From Planomicrobium soli (GTDB lineage Bacteria > Bacillota > Bacilli > Bacillales_A > Planococcaceae): DNA of 64,000 bases. The notes under the pieces were generated by a model. It did no database searches and was not told the DNA's origin. It saw only the letters and a list, made by a program, of their open reading frames with translations. Of the stretch, positions 16,175-24,550 are shown in pieces (position 1 is the stretch's first letter; each line of letters starts with the position of its first letter). The position numbers were made by a program, and so were the translations under genes. The DNA is taken from contig NZ_PYAT01000001.1 of assembly GCF_003014655.1 (NCBI RefSeq), positions 124,001 through 188,000 of the forward strand, written 5' to 3'.

Positions 16175-18985
16175 TCAAGATTGAGCTAAAGCTCCATCGA
16201 GGATCCGTGCTTGTTCAGCTTTGTGCGATTCTCCGTCGCCTTCTGCCGGGCTAGACCGTTTGATGCGTCCATGGTAATTCACCGGTTTGCCGTTTGCGAT
16301 TTCACGCAAATACGGTTCAGCAAATGTCCAAGAACCCATGTTTTGCGGTTCTTCTTGAACCCATGCCAGTTCTTTTGCGTTCGGATAGCGATCCACAATT
16401 GCTTGGATTTTCTCAGCTGGGAAAGGATATAGCTGTTCAACGCGAACAATATGTGCCCACTCGAAGCCTGACCCGTCTTTCACACGTTCCGCCAAATCGA
16501 TCGCCATTTTTCCGCTAGCGAAAAGAATGCGTTCGACTTTATCCGTCTCCTTGCCCATTCCCGGCTGTTCAAGCACTGTTTGGAATTGGCCTTCCGCCAA
16601 GTCTTCAACATCTGCTCCTACAAGAGGATGGCGAAGCAGCGATTTCGGTGTAACGATGATCAGCGGGCGGATTGAATCTTCTCCAAGCATTTTTGCTTGT
16701 CTGCGCAAAATATGGAAATAATTTGCCGCACTTGAAAGGTTAGCTACTGTCCAGTTGTTCTCGCCGCCCATTTGCAGGTATCTTTCTAAGCGGGCGCTCG
16801 AATGTTCCGGTCCTTGTCCTTCATATGCATGAGGCAACAGCATGACCAAACCGGATTTCTGGCCCCATTTAGCATGGCTGGCGGAAATGAACTGGTCAAA
16901 CATCATTTGAGCCATGTTTGCAAAGTCGCCGTACTGGGCTTCCCAGATAACCAACGCTTTTTCATTTTCCACATTATAACCGTATTCATAGCCTAGAATT
17001 GCAGCTTCGCTCAATGGGCTGTTATAAACTACAAATGAAGCTTTTGCATCGGATATGTGGTGCAGTGGAACAAGCTCGTTCCCTGTTTTGTCGTCATGCA
17101 GCACAAGATGGCGATGGGCGAAAGTTCCGCGCTGTGCATCCTGCCCTGTCAGACGGATCGGATTGCCTTCTTGTAGAATGGAGCCGAATGCCAACACTTC
17201 AGCATGCGCCCAGTCAATCTTGCCTTTTCCAGTAAACGGTTCTTCCCGGCGTTTCAAAATACGCGCCAATTTCGAGAAAACGCTGAAATCAGACGGCCAA
17301 GAAAGCAATTCTTCATTCAAACGGGTTAAAGCCGCTTTGTCTACGCCAGTTTGAACTTCCGGGAAACCGTTCAGAACTGCTTCAGGAATTTGTTTGTTGT
17401 CATCATGCGAGCTGTTTTCCTTCACTCGGTCATACGCTTCCTGCATTTCCTTTTGTGTATCTTCATCAAGTTTTTTAACATCGTCTTCAGCTAAGATGTT
17501 TTCACTTGATAACTGGCGCCCGTATAACTCGCGCACAGTTGGGTGCTTATGGATGCCATGGTACATTAATGGGTTGGTAACTAACGGCTCGTCCATTTCG
17601 TTATGCCCATAACGGCGATAACCGATCAAATCGATCAAGATGTCCTTGCCGAATTTCTCACGGTATTCAAATGCCAATCGCGCAACTGCCACGACCGCTT
17701 CCGGATCATCCGCATTTACATGGACGACTGGAATTTCATAGCCTTTGGCAGGATCTGAAGAATAATGGGTTGATCTCGAATCATATTGCTCCGTTGTAAA
17801 ACCGATTAAGTTGTTTGCAATAACGTGAATAGAACCGCCTGTCTGGTATCCAGGAATCCGGCTGAAGTTCAACGTTTCTGTTACAACGCCCTGTCCAGGG
17901 AAAGCAGCGTCACCATGCACCAGAATTGCATACGCTTTTTTCGACTCGACAGCAGGCTTGCCTTTTTGATTGGTCAATTCTTGTGCCGCACGCGTTTGTC
18001 CGGCAACTACCGGGCTGACAACTTCCAAGTGTGAAGGGTTGTAGGCAAGCTTGATCGTCGTCCCGGCTGGCGAAGTATATGCTGCACCCATATGGTACTT
18101 CACATCGCCAAACCAGCCTTTAGTGATTTTCAATGAACCGTCCGCCGGAAGGAACGCTTCGTCTCCGACATGGGCAAATCCAGCAAACATCATTTCGTAT
18201 GGCTTGTTTAAAATATGCGTAAGCACATTTAAACGACCGCGATGCGCCATCCCGATCATGATTTTTTCTTTTGATTCGGATAAGCGGACTAGTTCGTCCA
18301 TCAATACAACCAAAGTATCAAGCCCTTCGATTGAGAAACGTTTCTGGCCGACAAAAGTACGGTGAACGAATTTTTCAAATCCTTCAACGTGCGTTAACAA
18401 ATCTAATAGTTCTTTTTTCTTCTCGGCTGAAAGCGACGGCTTGGCTTGGCCTGATTCGATTTTCGACTGAATCCAGCTGCGCTCTTGCGGCTGAACAATA
18501 TGAGAGAACTCATATGCCACTTTGTCGGTATAAATAGAACGCAAATAAGTGATGGCTTCTAAGCCGTCTTGAATCGAACTTGGCGCATCTGGAAGCAAAA
18601 GCGAAACAGGCACTTCTTTCAAGTCCTGTTCGGTCAAACCATATGCAGATGGCTCCAAGCGCGACTCGTCTTTCGGCCGGTCATTTAAAGGGTAGATATT
18701 CGAAGCCAAATGGCCATGTGCCCGAATCGCATCTGCCAATTGGACTGCTGCCAATACTTTTCCGAATTTGTCTGTCGCAACACTAGCAGTTGCGGAAGAA
18801 GAAGCCATTACCGGCTGTTCACTGATTTCAAGGGGTGAACCATATTGTCTGAAAAGCTCAGCAAATTCCGGATCGATTGCCTCCGGAGATTCCTGGAAAA
18901 TGTCATACATTTCCATTACATATCCAAGGTTGGGGCCTGTAATGGAACTCCAAGGGGAGTTTGCATCTGTAAACTTGCTAGACAT
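16175..18985 (-). CDS. odhA: 2-oxoglutarate dehydrogenase E1 component
   Basis: This is the thiamine-diphosphate E1 subunit, which decarboxylates 2-oxoglutarate and passes succinyl to the OdhB lipoyl group. At 936 residues it is close to the B. subtilis protein. Visible blocks are FSIEGLDTLVVLMDELV, GMAHRGRLNVL, HGDAAFPGQGVV (ThDP binding, GDxxF pattern), the YRRYGHNEMDEP loop, and the C-terminal transketolase-like region LLPHAYEGQGPEHSSARLER. GGAGG precedes the ATG by 8 nt. It is first in an operon with odhB. Upstream lies a Rex-like operator (19151-19168), suggesting repression when NADH is high. Confidence 0.98.
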   Translation of the reverse strand: MSSKFTDANSPWSSITGPNLGYVMEMYDIFQESPEAIDPEFAELFRQYGSPLEISEQPVMASSSATASVATDKFGKVLAAVQLADAIRAHGHLASNIYPLNDRPKDESRLEPSAYGLTEQDLKEVPVSLLLPDAPSSIQDGLEAITYLRSIYTDKVAYEFSHIVQPQERSWIQSKIESGQAKPSLSAEKKKELLDLLTHVEGFEKFVHRTFVGQKRFSIEGLDTLVVLMDELVRLSESKEKIMIGMAHRGRLNVLTHILNKPYEMMFAGFAHVGDEAFLPADGSLKITKGWFGDVKYHMGAAYTSPAGTTIKLAYNPSHLEVVSPVVAGQTRAAQELTNQKGKPAVESKKAYAILVHGDAAFPGQGVVTETLNFSRIPGYQTGGSIHVIANNLIGFTTEQYDSRSTHYSSDPAKGYEIPVVHVNADDPEAVVAVARLAFEYREKFGKDILIDLIGYRRYGHNEMDEPLVTNPLMYHGIHKHPTVRELYGRQLSSENILAEDDVKKLDEDTQKEMQEAYDRVKENSSHDDNKQIPEAVLNGFPEVQTGVDKAALTRLNEELLSWPSDFSVFSKLARILKRREEPFTGKGKIDWAHAEVLAFGSILQEGNPIRLTGQDAQRGTFAHRHLVLHDDKTGNELVPLHHISDAKASFVVYNSPLSEAAILGYEYGYNVENEKALVIWEAQYGDFANMAQMMFDQFISASHAKWGQKSGLVMLLPHAYEGQGPEHSSARLERYLQMGGENNWTVANLSSAANYFHILRRQAKMLGEDSIRPLIIVTPKSLLRHPLVGADVEDLAEGQFQTVLEQPGMGKETDKVERILFASGKMAIDLAERVKDGSGFEWAHIVRVEQLYPFPAEKIQAIVDRYPNAKELAWVQEEPQNMGSWTFAEPYLREIANGKPVNYHGRIKRSSPAEGDGESHKAEQARILDGALAQS

Positions 18986-19150
18986 AAAAAAACCTCCAAC
19001 TATTTGCCTAATGGCATTTACTTGTACTTTGTTTAATCTTTTCTATTTTATCACGCATCCCGCTAGACATAAAGCAGAAGGCGCTTGTTACAATAAAGAA
19101 CGAATTTCCCTATCAATCTTACTACTTCCCTGAAAAAAAACAAACCTTTT
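18986..19150. other. odhA upstream region
   Basis: The stretch holds no gene. On the minus strand TTGTTT and TAAGAT with a 16-bp spacer, near 19132-19105, are a plausible but weak odhA promoter just downstream of the Rex-like site. The rest, up to dapF at 19415, shows nothing further I can support. Confidence 0.4.
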
Positions 19151-19168
19151 TCGTGAAAATATTCACAT
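19151..19168. promoter_or_regulatory. Candidate Rex (NADH/NAD redox repressor) operator
   Basis: The perfect arms GTGAA (19153-19157) and TTCAC (19162-19166) flank AATA, in the context TCGTGAAAATATTCACAT. The known Rex consensus is TTGTGAA-N4-TTCACAA; only the outermost bases differ. The site is 168 bp upstream of odhA. The match is seen in the sequence; regulation by Rex is inferred. Confidence 0.6.
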
Positions 19169-19414
19169 AATCGAATATAAGCTTTTTTTTGCTGAATTTT
19201 TCTTAGAAAATCGCTGTTAAAGGCTACTAAAGCTGCCACAAGCTCTTAATAATTGAAGCAACCAATCTTTTCAGAAACCCTTTCCACTTTGAGGCGAAAT
19301 CTTCGCATGCGCAAGAACCTCCCGCCTGTTTTATGAAAAACCGGGTGTTCGGACTTTCCATAAAGCAGATTGGACTGTTCTTATTGTAATGGCCCTTTCA
19401 TATACGCCTAGCTT

Positions 19415-20371
19415 CTATTGCATGAATTGGTCAGACACAGTAGAAGTTTGTTCAATGAATTTTTCATATAACTGTTGTTCGCCAAGTTCTTCAGTAGACG
19501 TAAACCTGCTTTTCTCAATTTCATCTTCCCATAGAAACTGGTGAACTGATAGGACCGTCGCGTTGCCAGTTAAAAGCAACTGATAGCCTTGCTCTTTCTT
19601 TTCCACCTGGCACTCGACCATCCCGCCAGGATTATAGACATGGACATTCCCGAATGGAACAAGCCCTGCCATACAACTGATCAAAGCGGAAGCCGTCATT
19701 GCCGTTCCACACGCATTGGTGAATCCGACACCCCGTTCATAAGTTCGGACAAAAATGCCTTCTTCTACTTTTGTGACGTAACTAACATTGACGCCATCGG
19801 AAAAATATTCATTAGGGCCATTAAAAAGCTCCGCCCACTCTTTTTGATGGCTTTGGTCCGCTTGATATGCAGCCGGTACAAGTCCTATCAGATGCGGATT
19901 GGGAACAGCGACAGCCGAAAAATCGATATCCTTTGAAATAAACGGCAACGGTTTCAACAGCCATTCTTCGTTTCCTTCGTATTCCATCGGCAAATCTTTC
20001 AATTGGAACGATACAGGAGAAATCTCAACAGAATACCGAGCTATTCCGTCCCGTTTAGTTGCCTGCCGTTTTACTTTCAACGATGCTTTTATCGTCTCAA
20101 TGACCGCTTCATCGATACCGTCCCGTTCGCAAACAAACCTTGCCACACAGCGAAGCCCGTTGCCGCACATTGATGCTTCTGATCCGTCACGATTAAAGAC
20201 ACGCATTTTGGCATCGGCTTTTTGGGACGGCAAAACAACGAGCAAGCCGTCGATTTCCGGTTCAATGGCAGCAAGCTGCAACGTTAATCTGTCGTAATCG
20301 TCGCGTTCATTTCCTTCGACGAGATAAAATGTATTCATTGAGCCATGAACTTTTCGAAGTATTATTTCCAT
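19415..20371 (-). CDS. dapF: Diaminopimelate epimerase (DapF family)
   Basis: DapF interconverts LL- and meso-diaminopimelate in lysine synthesis using two cysteines. Both are present: MCGNGLRCVARF (first Cys) and NACGTAMTA (second). Substrate-binding ER of YERGVG is kept. Two family motifs are altered: the N-terminal GLGNDF block is GSMNTF, and GET after ERGVG is GFT. The protein (318 residues) has a C-terminal tail of about 35 residues beyond the usual 280. The ATG at 20371 is chosen because AGAGGTG precedes it; a GTG at 20380 overlaps that site. It follows the murG-like gene by 24 bp, so both are one operon. A related epimerase of other substrate is possible. Confidence 0.82.
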   Translation of the reverse strand: MEIILRKVHGSMNTFYLVEGNERDDYDRLTLQLAAIEPEIDGLLVVLPSQKADAKMRVFNRDGSEASMCGNGLRCVARFVCERDGIDEAVIETIKASLKVKRQATKRDGIARYSVEISPVSFQLKDLPMEYEGNEEWLLKPLPFISKDIDFSAVAVPNPHLIGLVPAAYQADQSHQKEWAELFNGPNEYFSDGVNVSYVTKVEEGIFVRTYERGVGFTNACGTAMTASALISCMAGLVPFGNVHVYNPGGMVECQVEKKEQGYQLLLTGNATVLSVHQFLWEDEIEKSRFTSTEELGEQQLYEKFIEQTSTVSDQFMQ

Positions 20372-20395
20372 TGTTTTCACCTCTGAATTTTGGTT

Positions 20396-21478
20396 TTACC
20401 GTTTTTTTGTATGGGTTGCTACCAGTTTGGCCATTTCATAAGCCGTTTTAGGCGGTTCAGCTGAAATCATGTTTTCTACAAGCAGTTCTTCATTGGCACG
20501 AAGCTGAACAATCGCTTTCATAAAACTATCAGGAGTCAGGTCCTCTTCTTCAATCACATGGGCAAAGCCTTGGCGATGGAACAATTCAGCGTTCAACAGC
20601 TGGTCTCCACGACTTTTAAGTTTTGACAACGGAATTAACAACATCGGTTTCTTTAATGCCAAAAACTCGAAAATGGAGTTTGAACCCGCTCGTGAAACAA
20701 CAAAGTCTGTCATATGAAGCAAATGCGAAAGTTCATCTGTAACATATTCAAACTGGCAATAATTTGGAGTATTTCGCAAAGCTTCATCGAAGTTTCCTTT
20801 TCCGCACAAGTGGATAATATTGAATTGCGTGAGCAGTTCAGCCAAATTGGTTCGGATAGCCTCGTTTATGACGGCAGAGCCTTGGCTGCCTCCCATAATC
20901 ATCAATACTGGCATGTCATTGTCAAAGCTGCAAATCTCTTTTCCTTTGGCTGCCGAGCCGTCCATCAACTCACTGCGGATCACGGATCCTGTACACGTCG
21001 ATTTTTCGACCGGCACATACTTTAGCGTCTCTTTGAAAACCGTGAAAATATGATCTGCAAAAGGCATTGCAATTTTATTGGCCAGTCCCGGCGTTACATC
21101 CGATTCATGGATAATAACCGGAATCGACATCACTTTGCCCGCCATTGCGACAGGCACTGATACAAATCCCCCTTTAGAGAAAATGGCAGCCGGTTTTGTT
21201 TTCCGGATAATATTCAAGGCCTGCATTAATCCAGCCCCGACACGGAAAGGATCAGTGAAATTCTTCATTGAAAAGTATCTGCGCAATTTGCCGCTTGAGA
21301 TGGCATGGTATTTCACTTCCGGGAAAGCATCTGCAATAAGCTCATTTTCAATTCCGTCTTTCGAGCCGATATATTCGACGTTGTAATCTAAGTTTTTCAA
21401 TTCTGGAATCAGTGCTTGGTTCAACGAAACATGTCCGGCGGTTCCGCCCCCGGTCAATAGAATGGTTCTTTTATTCAT
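20396..21478 (-). CDS. murG: MurG-like UDP-GlcNAc:lipid I N-acetylglucosaminyltransferase
   Basis: This is a GT28-family transferase of 360 residues. MurG adds GlcNAc to lipid I to make lipid II at the inner face of the membrane. Seen are the N-terminal LLTGGGTAGHVSLNQAL loop, FSKGGFVSVPVAMAG, IHESDVTPGLANK, MIMGGSQGSAVIN and the UDP-GlcNAc site VVSRAGSNSIFEFLAL. In the usual motif the first loop reads GGTGGH; here it is GGTAGH. The form is the one Staphylococcus carries outside the division-cell-wall cluster, and no mra/mur/fts genes are adjacent here. The ATG at 21478 has AGGA upstream. The gene is followed by dapF. Confidence 0.85.
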   Translation of the reverse strand: MNKRTILLTGGGTAGHVSLNQALIPELKNLDYNVEYIGSKDGIENELIADAFPEVKYHAISSGKLRRYFSMKNFTDPFRVGAGLMQALNIIRKTKPAAIFSKGGFVSVPVAMAGKVMSIPVIIHESDVTPGLANKIAMPFADHIFTVFKETLKYVPVEKSTCTGSVIRSELMDGSAAKGKEICSFDNDMPVLMIMGGSQGSAVINEAIRTNLAELLTQFNIIHLCGKGNFDEALRNTPNYCQFEYVTDELSHLLHMTDFVVSRAGSNSIFEFLALKKPMLLIPLSKLKSRGDQLLNAELFHRQGFAHVIEEEDLTPDSFMKAIVQLRANEELLVENMISAEPPKTAYEMAKLVATHTKKR

Positions 21479-21587
21479 TTGCTGTCCTACTCTCTCATGT
21501 ATATATTCACTTTTACTAGCCACTTCAATGGATATTTTCTATGCTATACTTAGTTTTATTGTTTAATGGCATATTGGAGGATGAACT

Positions 21588-22937
21588 ATGTACGAAACTG
21601 AAACAAAAAAAGGGAAAATGAAAATGCTGTTAAAAATTGTTTTTCCTATTTTAGTTACCCAAGTAGCAATGTTTTTAGTTACCTTTTTTGATATTTACAT
21701 GACCGCACGATACGGTACCGACGACTTAGCCGGTGTTTCTATCGGCTCTTCTTTTTGGGTGCCAGTCTATATCGGTCTTGCCGGCATACTAATGTCCATC
21801 ACTCCAATTGTAGCACAATTGATGGGTGCTAAGAAAAAAGATCAGGTAAAAGATATGGTCCAGCAAGGGATTTATTTGGCCCTCCTATTGGCGGTTGCCG
21901 TATTTTTCTTTTTCCTTTTCGGCGTCGATTGGCTTCTTGGTTTCATGGAGCTGGAGCCCACTGTCTATGAAGTGGCATCTGAATACATTTTTGCGATGAG
22001 CTTAGGGCTTATTCCGTTGTTTGTCTATAGTGCCTTGCGCTCTTATATCGATGCGCTCGGCTCGACACGGATCTCCATGTTCATATCGCTCATTTCCGCT
22101 CCTATCAATATTCTTTTCAACTATTTGCTGATTTTCGGGAATTTCGGTTTTCCGGAGCTGGGGGGAATAGGCGCTGGATATGCTTCAGCTATCACCTACT
22201 GGCTCGTTTTGTTCATCGTGGTATGGATCGTCCGAACAAAAAAACCGTTTGCATCTTTTGCGATTTTTAAAGGATGGGCAAAACCTGCCTTCTCGAAAAT
22301 TGCTGAAATCAGCCGCATCGGAATTCCCATCGGCATTTCAATATTTGCGGAAACCAGCATTTTCTCTGCTGTCACGCTTATGATGAGTACATACGGGACC
22401 ATCACTATTGCAGCTCACCAGATCGCCATTAACTTTACTTCCCTATTGTATATGCTGCCGCTTAGCATCTCGATGGGCGCCACTATCCTGGTCGGCTTTG
22501 AAGTAGGGGCTAAACGCTTCCATGATGCAAAGCAGTATAGTTGGCTAAGTGTCGGAGCGGCCATCGGCTTCAGTTTTGTTTCCGCCTGCATTTTGTTTTT
22601 CATGCGGGAACAGATCGCCGCTCTGTATTCAGATGACCCGGCGGTTATAACACTAGCGGTGCAATTTTTAGTATTTGCGGCACTCTTTCAATTATCAGAT
22701 GCTATCCAAGCGCCAGTCCAAGGCGCACTTCGCGGATACAAAGACGTCAATATCACGTTTATCATGGCATTGATCTCTTACTGGGTTATCGGATTGCCAG
22801 TAGGCTACCTGCTAGCCAGATACACGGATTTTGAAGCATTCGGCTTCTGGATCGGCTTGATTGCCGGACTGACTGCCGGCGCCATCACCTTATCCATCCG
22901 CCTAAATATGATACAAAAAAAGATTGCGGCTCAGTGA
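21588..22937 (+). CDS. MATE family multidrug efflux transporter
   Basis: The product is 449 residues with 12 predicted helices in two repeats, as in NorM-like Na+ or H+ antiporters that export drugs and cationic dyes. The start FPILVTQVAMFLVTFFDIYM resembles the family entry helix. Blocks GIGAGYASAITYWL and AVTLMMSTYGTITIAAHQIAIN mark the middle loop and helix 7. GGAGGATGAACT precedes the ATG. The last codons and stop (KKIAAQ) lie in a 21-bp sequence repeated at 23336-23356, which shows that DNA was inserted immediately after the gene. Confidence 0.93.
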   Translation: MYETETKKGKMKMLLKIVFPILVTQVAMFLVTFFDIYMTARYGTDDLAGVSIGSSFWVPVYIGLAGILMSITPIVAQLMGAKKKDQVKDMVQQGIYLALLLAVAVFFFFLFGVDWLLGFMELEPTVYEVASEYIFAMSLGLIPLFVYSALRSYIDALGSTRISMFISLISAPINILFNYLLIFGNFGFPELGGIGAGYASAITYWLVLFIVVWIVRTKKPFASFAIFKGWAKPAFSKIAEISRIGIPIGISIFAETSIFSAVTLMMSTYGTITIAAHQIAINFTSLLYMLPLSISMGATILVGFEVGAKRFHDAKQYSWLSVGAAIGFSFVSACILFFMREQIAALYSDDPAVITLAVQFLVFAALFQLSDAIQAPVQGALRGYKDVNITFIMALISYWVIGLPVGYLLARYTDFEAFGFWIGLIAGLTAGAITLSIRLNMIQKKIAAQ

Positions 22938-22938
22938 G
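22918..22938. repeat. Left copy of a 21-bp direct repeat
   Basis: The 21-bp sequence starting AAAAGATTGCGG and ending CTCAGTGAG covers the last codons of the MATE gene. It is identical to 23336-23356. Confidence 0.9.
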
Positions 22939-23335
22939 TTGTAACTTTTAAGCTGTCGAGAAACTCTCGACAGCTTTTTTCATTCCGCTGCAGCCGGGCG
23001 CTTTCCGCGGGCTTGCGCCGAGCCGCTTCGTCGCTGCGCTCCTGCAGGGTCTCGGCCCTTCGCTCTCCCGCAGGAGTCGCCGGCTTCCGCTCTATTCAAA
23101 CTAGCGAGTCATTTAGCGAATAAAAAATGAGAGAAGATACAAACAAGTCGGGGCGTGTTTATTTTTTTCTTCTTTTCCATGCACCTTTAGCTATGGAGCC
23201 AAACAGCGGAGACGCCATCGGGACAGCGAAGTGCCGAAATCCACTCGGGCGCAAGCCCGAGGCAAGCGGAGCTGTTTTGCGAAATAACTAAAGTGATATC
23301 CATATCAATGGAGCAAGAGAATTTTACAACAAACT
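22939..23335. mobile_element. Inserted structured repeat element, about 400 bp, non-coding
   Basis: This block lies between the two 21-bp repeats and has no open reading frame with a ribosome site. It is GC-rich, unlike its surroundings. Two arms are in inverted orientation and share AGCGAAG(G/T)GCCGA (23225-23237 and complement of 23052-23064) and GCGCAAGCCCG (23249-23259 and complement of 23008-23018). Arm one folds on itself (CTCCTGC...GCAGGAG, 23039-23077). Its ends start TTGTAAC and finish near TTACAA, a loose terminal inverted repeat. It resembles intergenic GC-rich repeats I recall from many Bacillales genomes. I infer a MITE-like or REP-like element. Confidence 0.65.
22950..22980 (+). 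terminator. Terminator after the MATE gene, within the inserted DNA
   Basis: AAGCTGTCGAGA pairs perfectly with TCTCGACAGCTT around AAC, followed by T-run. It lies inside the inserted block and replaces the original one. Confidence 0.9.
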
Positions 23336-23370
23336 AAAAGATTGCGGCTCAGTGAGCCGCAATCTTTTTA
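23336..23370. terminator. Right copy of the 21-bp repeat, in the palindromic terminator of the CobW operon
   Basis: AAAAGATTGCGGCTCA and its complement around GTGA form a perfect hairpin with T5. On the minus strand it contains the last codons of the 79-residue gene (KKIAAH). On the plus strand the same palindrome would have ended the MATE gene (KKIAAQ) before the insertion. Confidence 0.8.
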
Positions 23371-23588
23371 TATAAATCAGCTAATTCCCTTTTCTCTTCA
23401 TCAGACAAGCCGGACTGTTCGATCCGCTCGAGCGCCAATTGAAGCTTTTCTGCCTTAGTCTTTCGGACACGCGGATGCGTAAGTTCATCGTCCAATTCAA
23501 TCCGTACGTGTTTCTCGAGCTCTTCCATACTGCTGATTTGTTCTACTGCCGCACGCTGCGGCCATAATTTCTTGAAAGATTCGATCAT
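23349..23588 (-). CDS. Small protein coupled to the CobW GTPase (unknown)
   Basis: I do not recognise this 79-residue protein. It is charged and probably all helical (SSMEELEKHVRIELDDELT, KAEKLQLALERIEQSGLSDE), with no Cys or His cluster for metal binding. Its ATG overlaps the stop of the CobW gene (ATGA), so the two are translationally coupled and probably work together. It ends inside a palindromic terminator. Confidence that it is a real gene is good; function is unknown. Confidence 0.75.
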   Translation of the reverse strand: MIESFKKLWPQRAAVEQISSMEELEKHVRIELDDELTHPRVRKTKAEKLQLALERIEQSGLSDEEKRELADLYKKIAAH

Positions 23589-24466
23589 GGAAGCTCCACT
23601 CCCTCCAGGCCTTCTCCAATGACGACAATCTGAGGCTGCATTTTCATGTATTCAGGCAACCATTGCGCCATACCGTAAGCGTATTGAAAAGCATGAGGGT
23701 ATTTATCCCCCTCAAGCGGCACATAGCCTTTGATCCGGTAAACAGTATCCGGCAGCGTGCGCAGCCATTCTTCAAACCGTTCTCTTTTAACGCCTGCTTC
23801 AAACCGCAGGACGCGCGTATCCAAATTCAGTTTTGCTACCGGAGCTTTTACCACATCATCAGACTTTTTAGCCGTCGTTTTTTCCAGCTGCTTAAAAGGC
23901 ACTTTCGAATGGACTGTCTGGATGATTTGGGCTGCCGGATTCAACGACTGGAGTTCAAAAATGGTTTTTGCCTGTTCTCCTTCGGTCAGCAAATCCATCT
24001 TGTTTGCCAGGATCAAATCAGCATGGCGAATCTGTTCCAGAAACAACGAACGTATTTGTGGCGATAGTTCATCCCGGCTGAGCCAGCGCTTGCTGTCGGC
24101 GACTGTGATAATGCCTTTAAAATTCAACCGCTCCGCAAAAAGCGGCGAAAAAATAGCATCCAGCGCTTCTACAGGATGGGCGGCACCCGTTGTTTCAATC
24201 ATTAGTACATCAAATGTCTCTTCCGCAAGCAAGGTCTGGATCTGGGCTTCCGATTTCTCGGAACCAGAGCAGCAAATGCAGCCATCGAGCAATTCTTTCA
24301 ACGGCACACCGTCATCCACTGAATCAGAATCGAAATTGGTCTGCCCAAGCTCATTCATAAAAACAGCCGGTTTTAATCCCTGCGCCTTCACTTGGCCAAT
24401 CATATGTTTTAATAAGGTCGTCTTGCCGCTCCCTAAAAAGCCACTGAACAAATAAACATCAATCAT
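23585..24466 (-). CDS. CobW/P47K (COG0523) GTP-dependent metal chaperone
   Basis: The product is a 293-residue G3E GTPase. Seen are Walker A GFLGSGKTTLL (residue about 9), the metal-binding CxCC motif in DGCICCSG, a Walker B-like MIETTGAAHP, the NKMD guanine motif (ANKMDLL) and a C-terminal CobW domain. COG0523 proteins deliver zinc, cobalt or another metal to client enzymes. No Zur-like operator or zinc uptake gene is visible next to it, so the metal is open. It is followed by a coupled 79-residue gene. Confidence 0.9.
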   Translation of the reverse strand: MIDVYLFSGFLGSGKTTLLKHMIGQVKAQGLKPAVFMNELGQTNFDSDSVDDGVPLKELLDGCICCSGSEKSEAQIQTLLAEETFDVLMIETTGAAHPVEALDAIFSPLFAERLNFKGIITVADSKRWLSRDELSPQIRSLFLEQIRHADLILANKMDLLTEGEQAKTIFELQSLNPAAQIIQTVHSKVPFKQLEKTTAKKSDDVVKAPVAKLNLDTRVLRFEAGVKRERFEEWLRTLPDTVYRIKGYVPLEGDKYPHAFQYAYGMAQWLPEYMKMQPQIVVIGEGLEGVELP

Positions 24467-24492
24467 CGGATCATCCTTTGCTTTTGTCGTAG

Positions 24493-24520
24493 GAAAAGGC
24501 CTGCATTTGCAGGCCTTTTC
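24493..24520 (-). terminator. Terminator of the CtpB-like protease gene
   Basis: GAAAAGGCCTGCA pairs with TGCAGGCCTTTTC, a 13-bp perfect stem, between the protease stop and the CobW start. Confidence 0.85.
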
Positions 24521-24550
24521 ACTTTTGTATTATGGCAAAATAAAACTATT

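Noticed and set aside
19151-19168. CcpA (cre) site
   Set aside because: The cre centre CG is absent; the fit to the Rex pattern is better.
22985-23285. Possible CRISPR or tRNA cluster in GC-rich repeats
   Set aside because: The arms are inverted, only two copies occur, there are no regular repeats with spacers, and no cloverleaf fold was seen.
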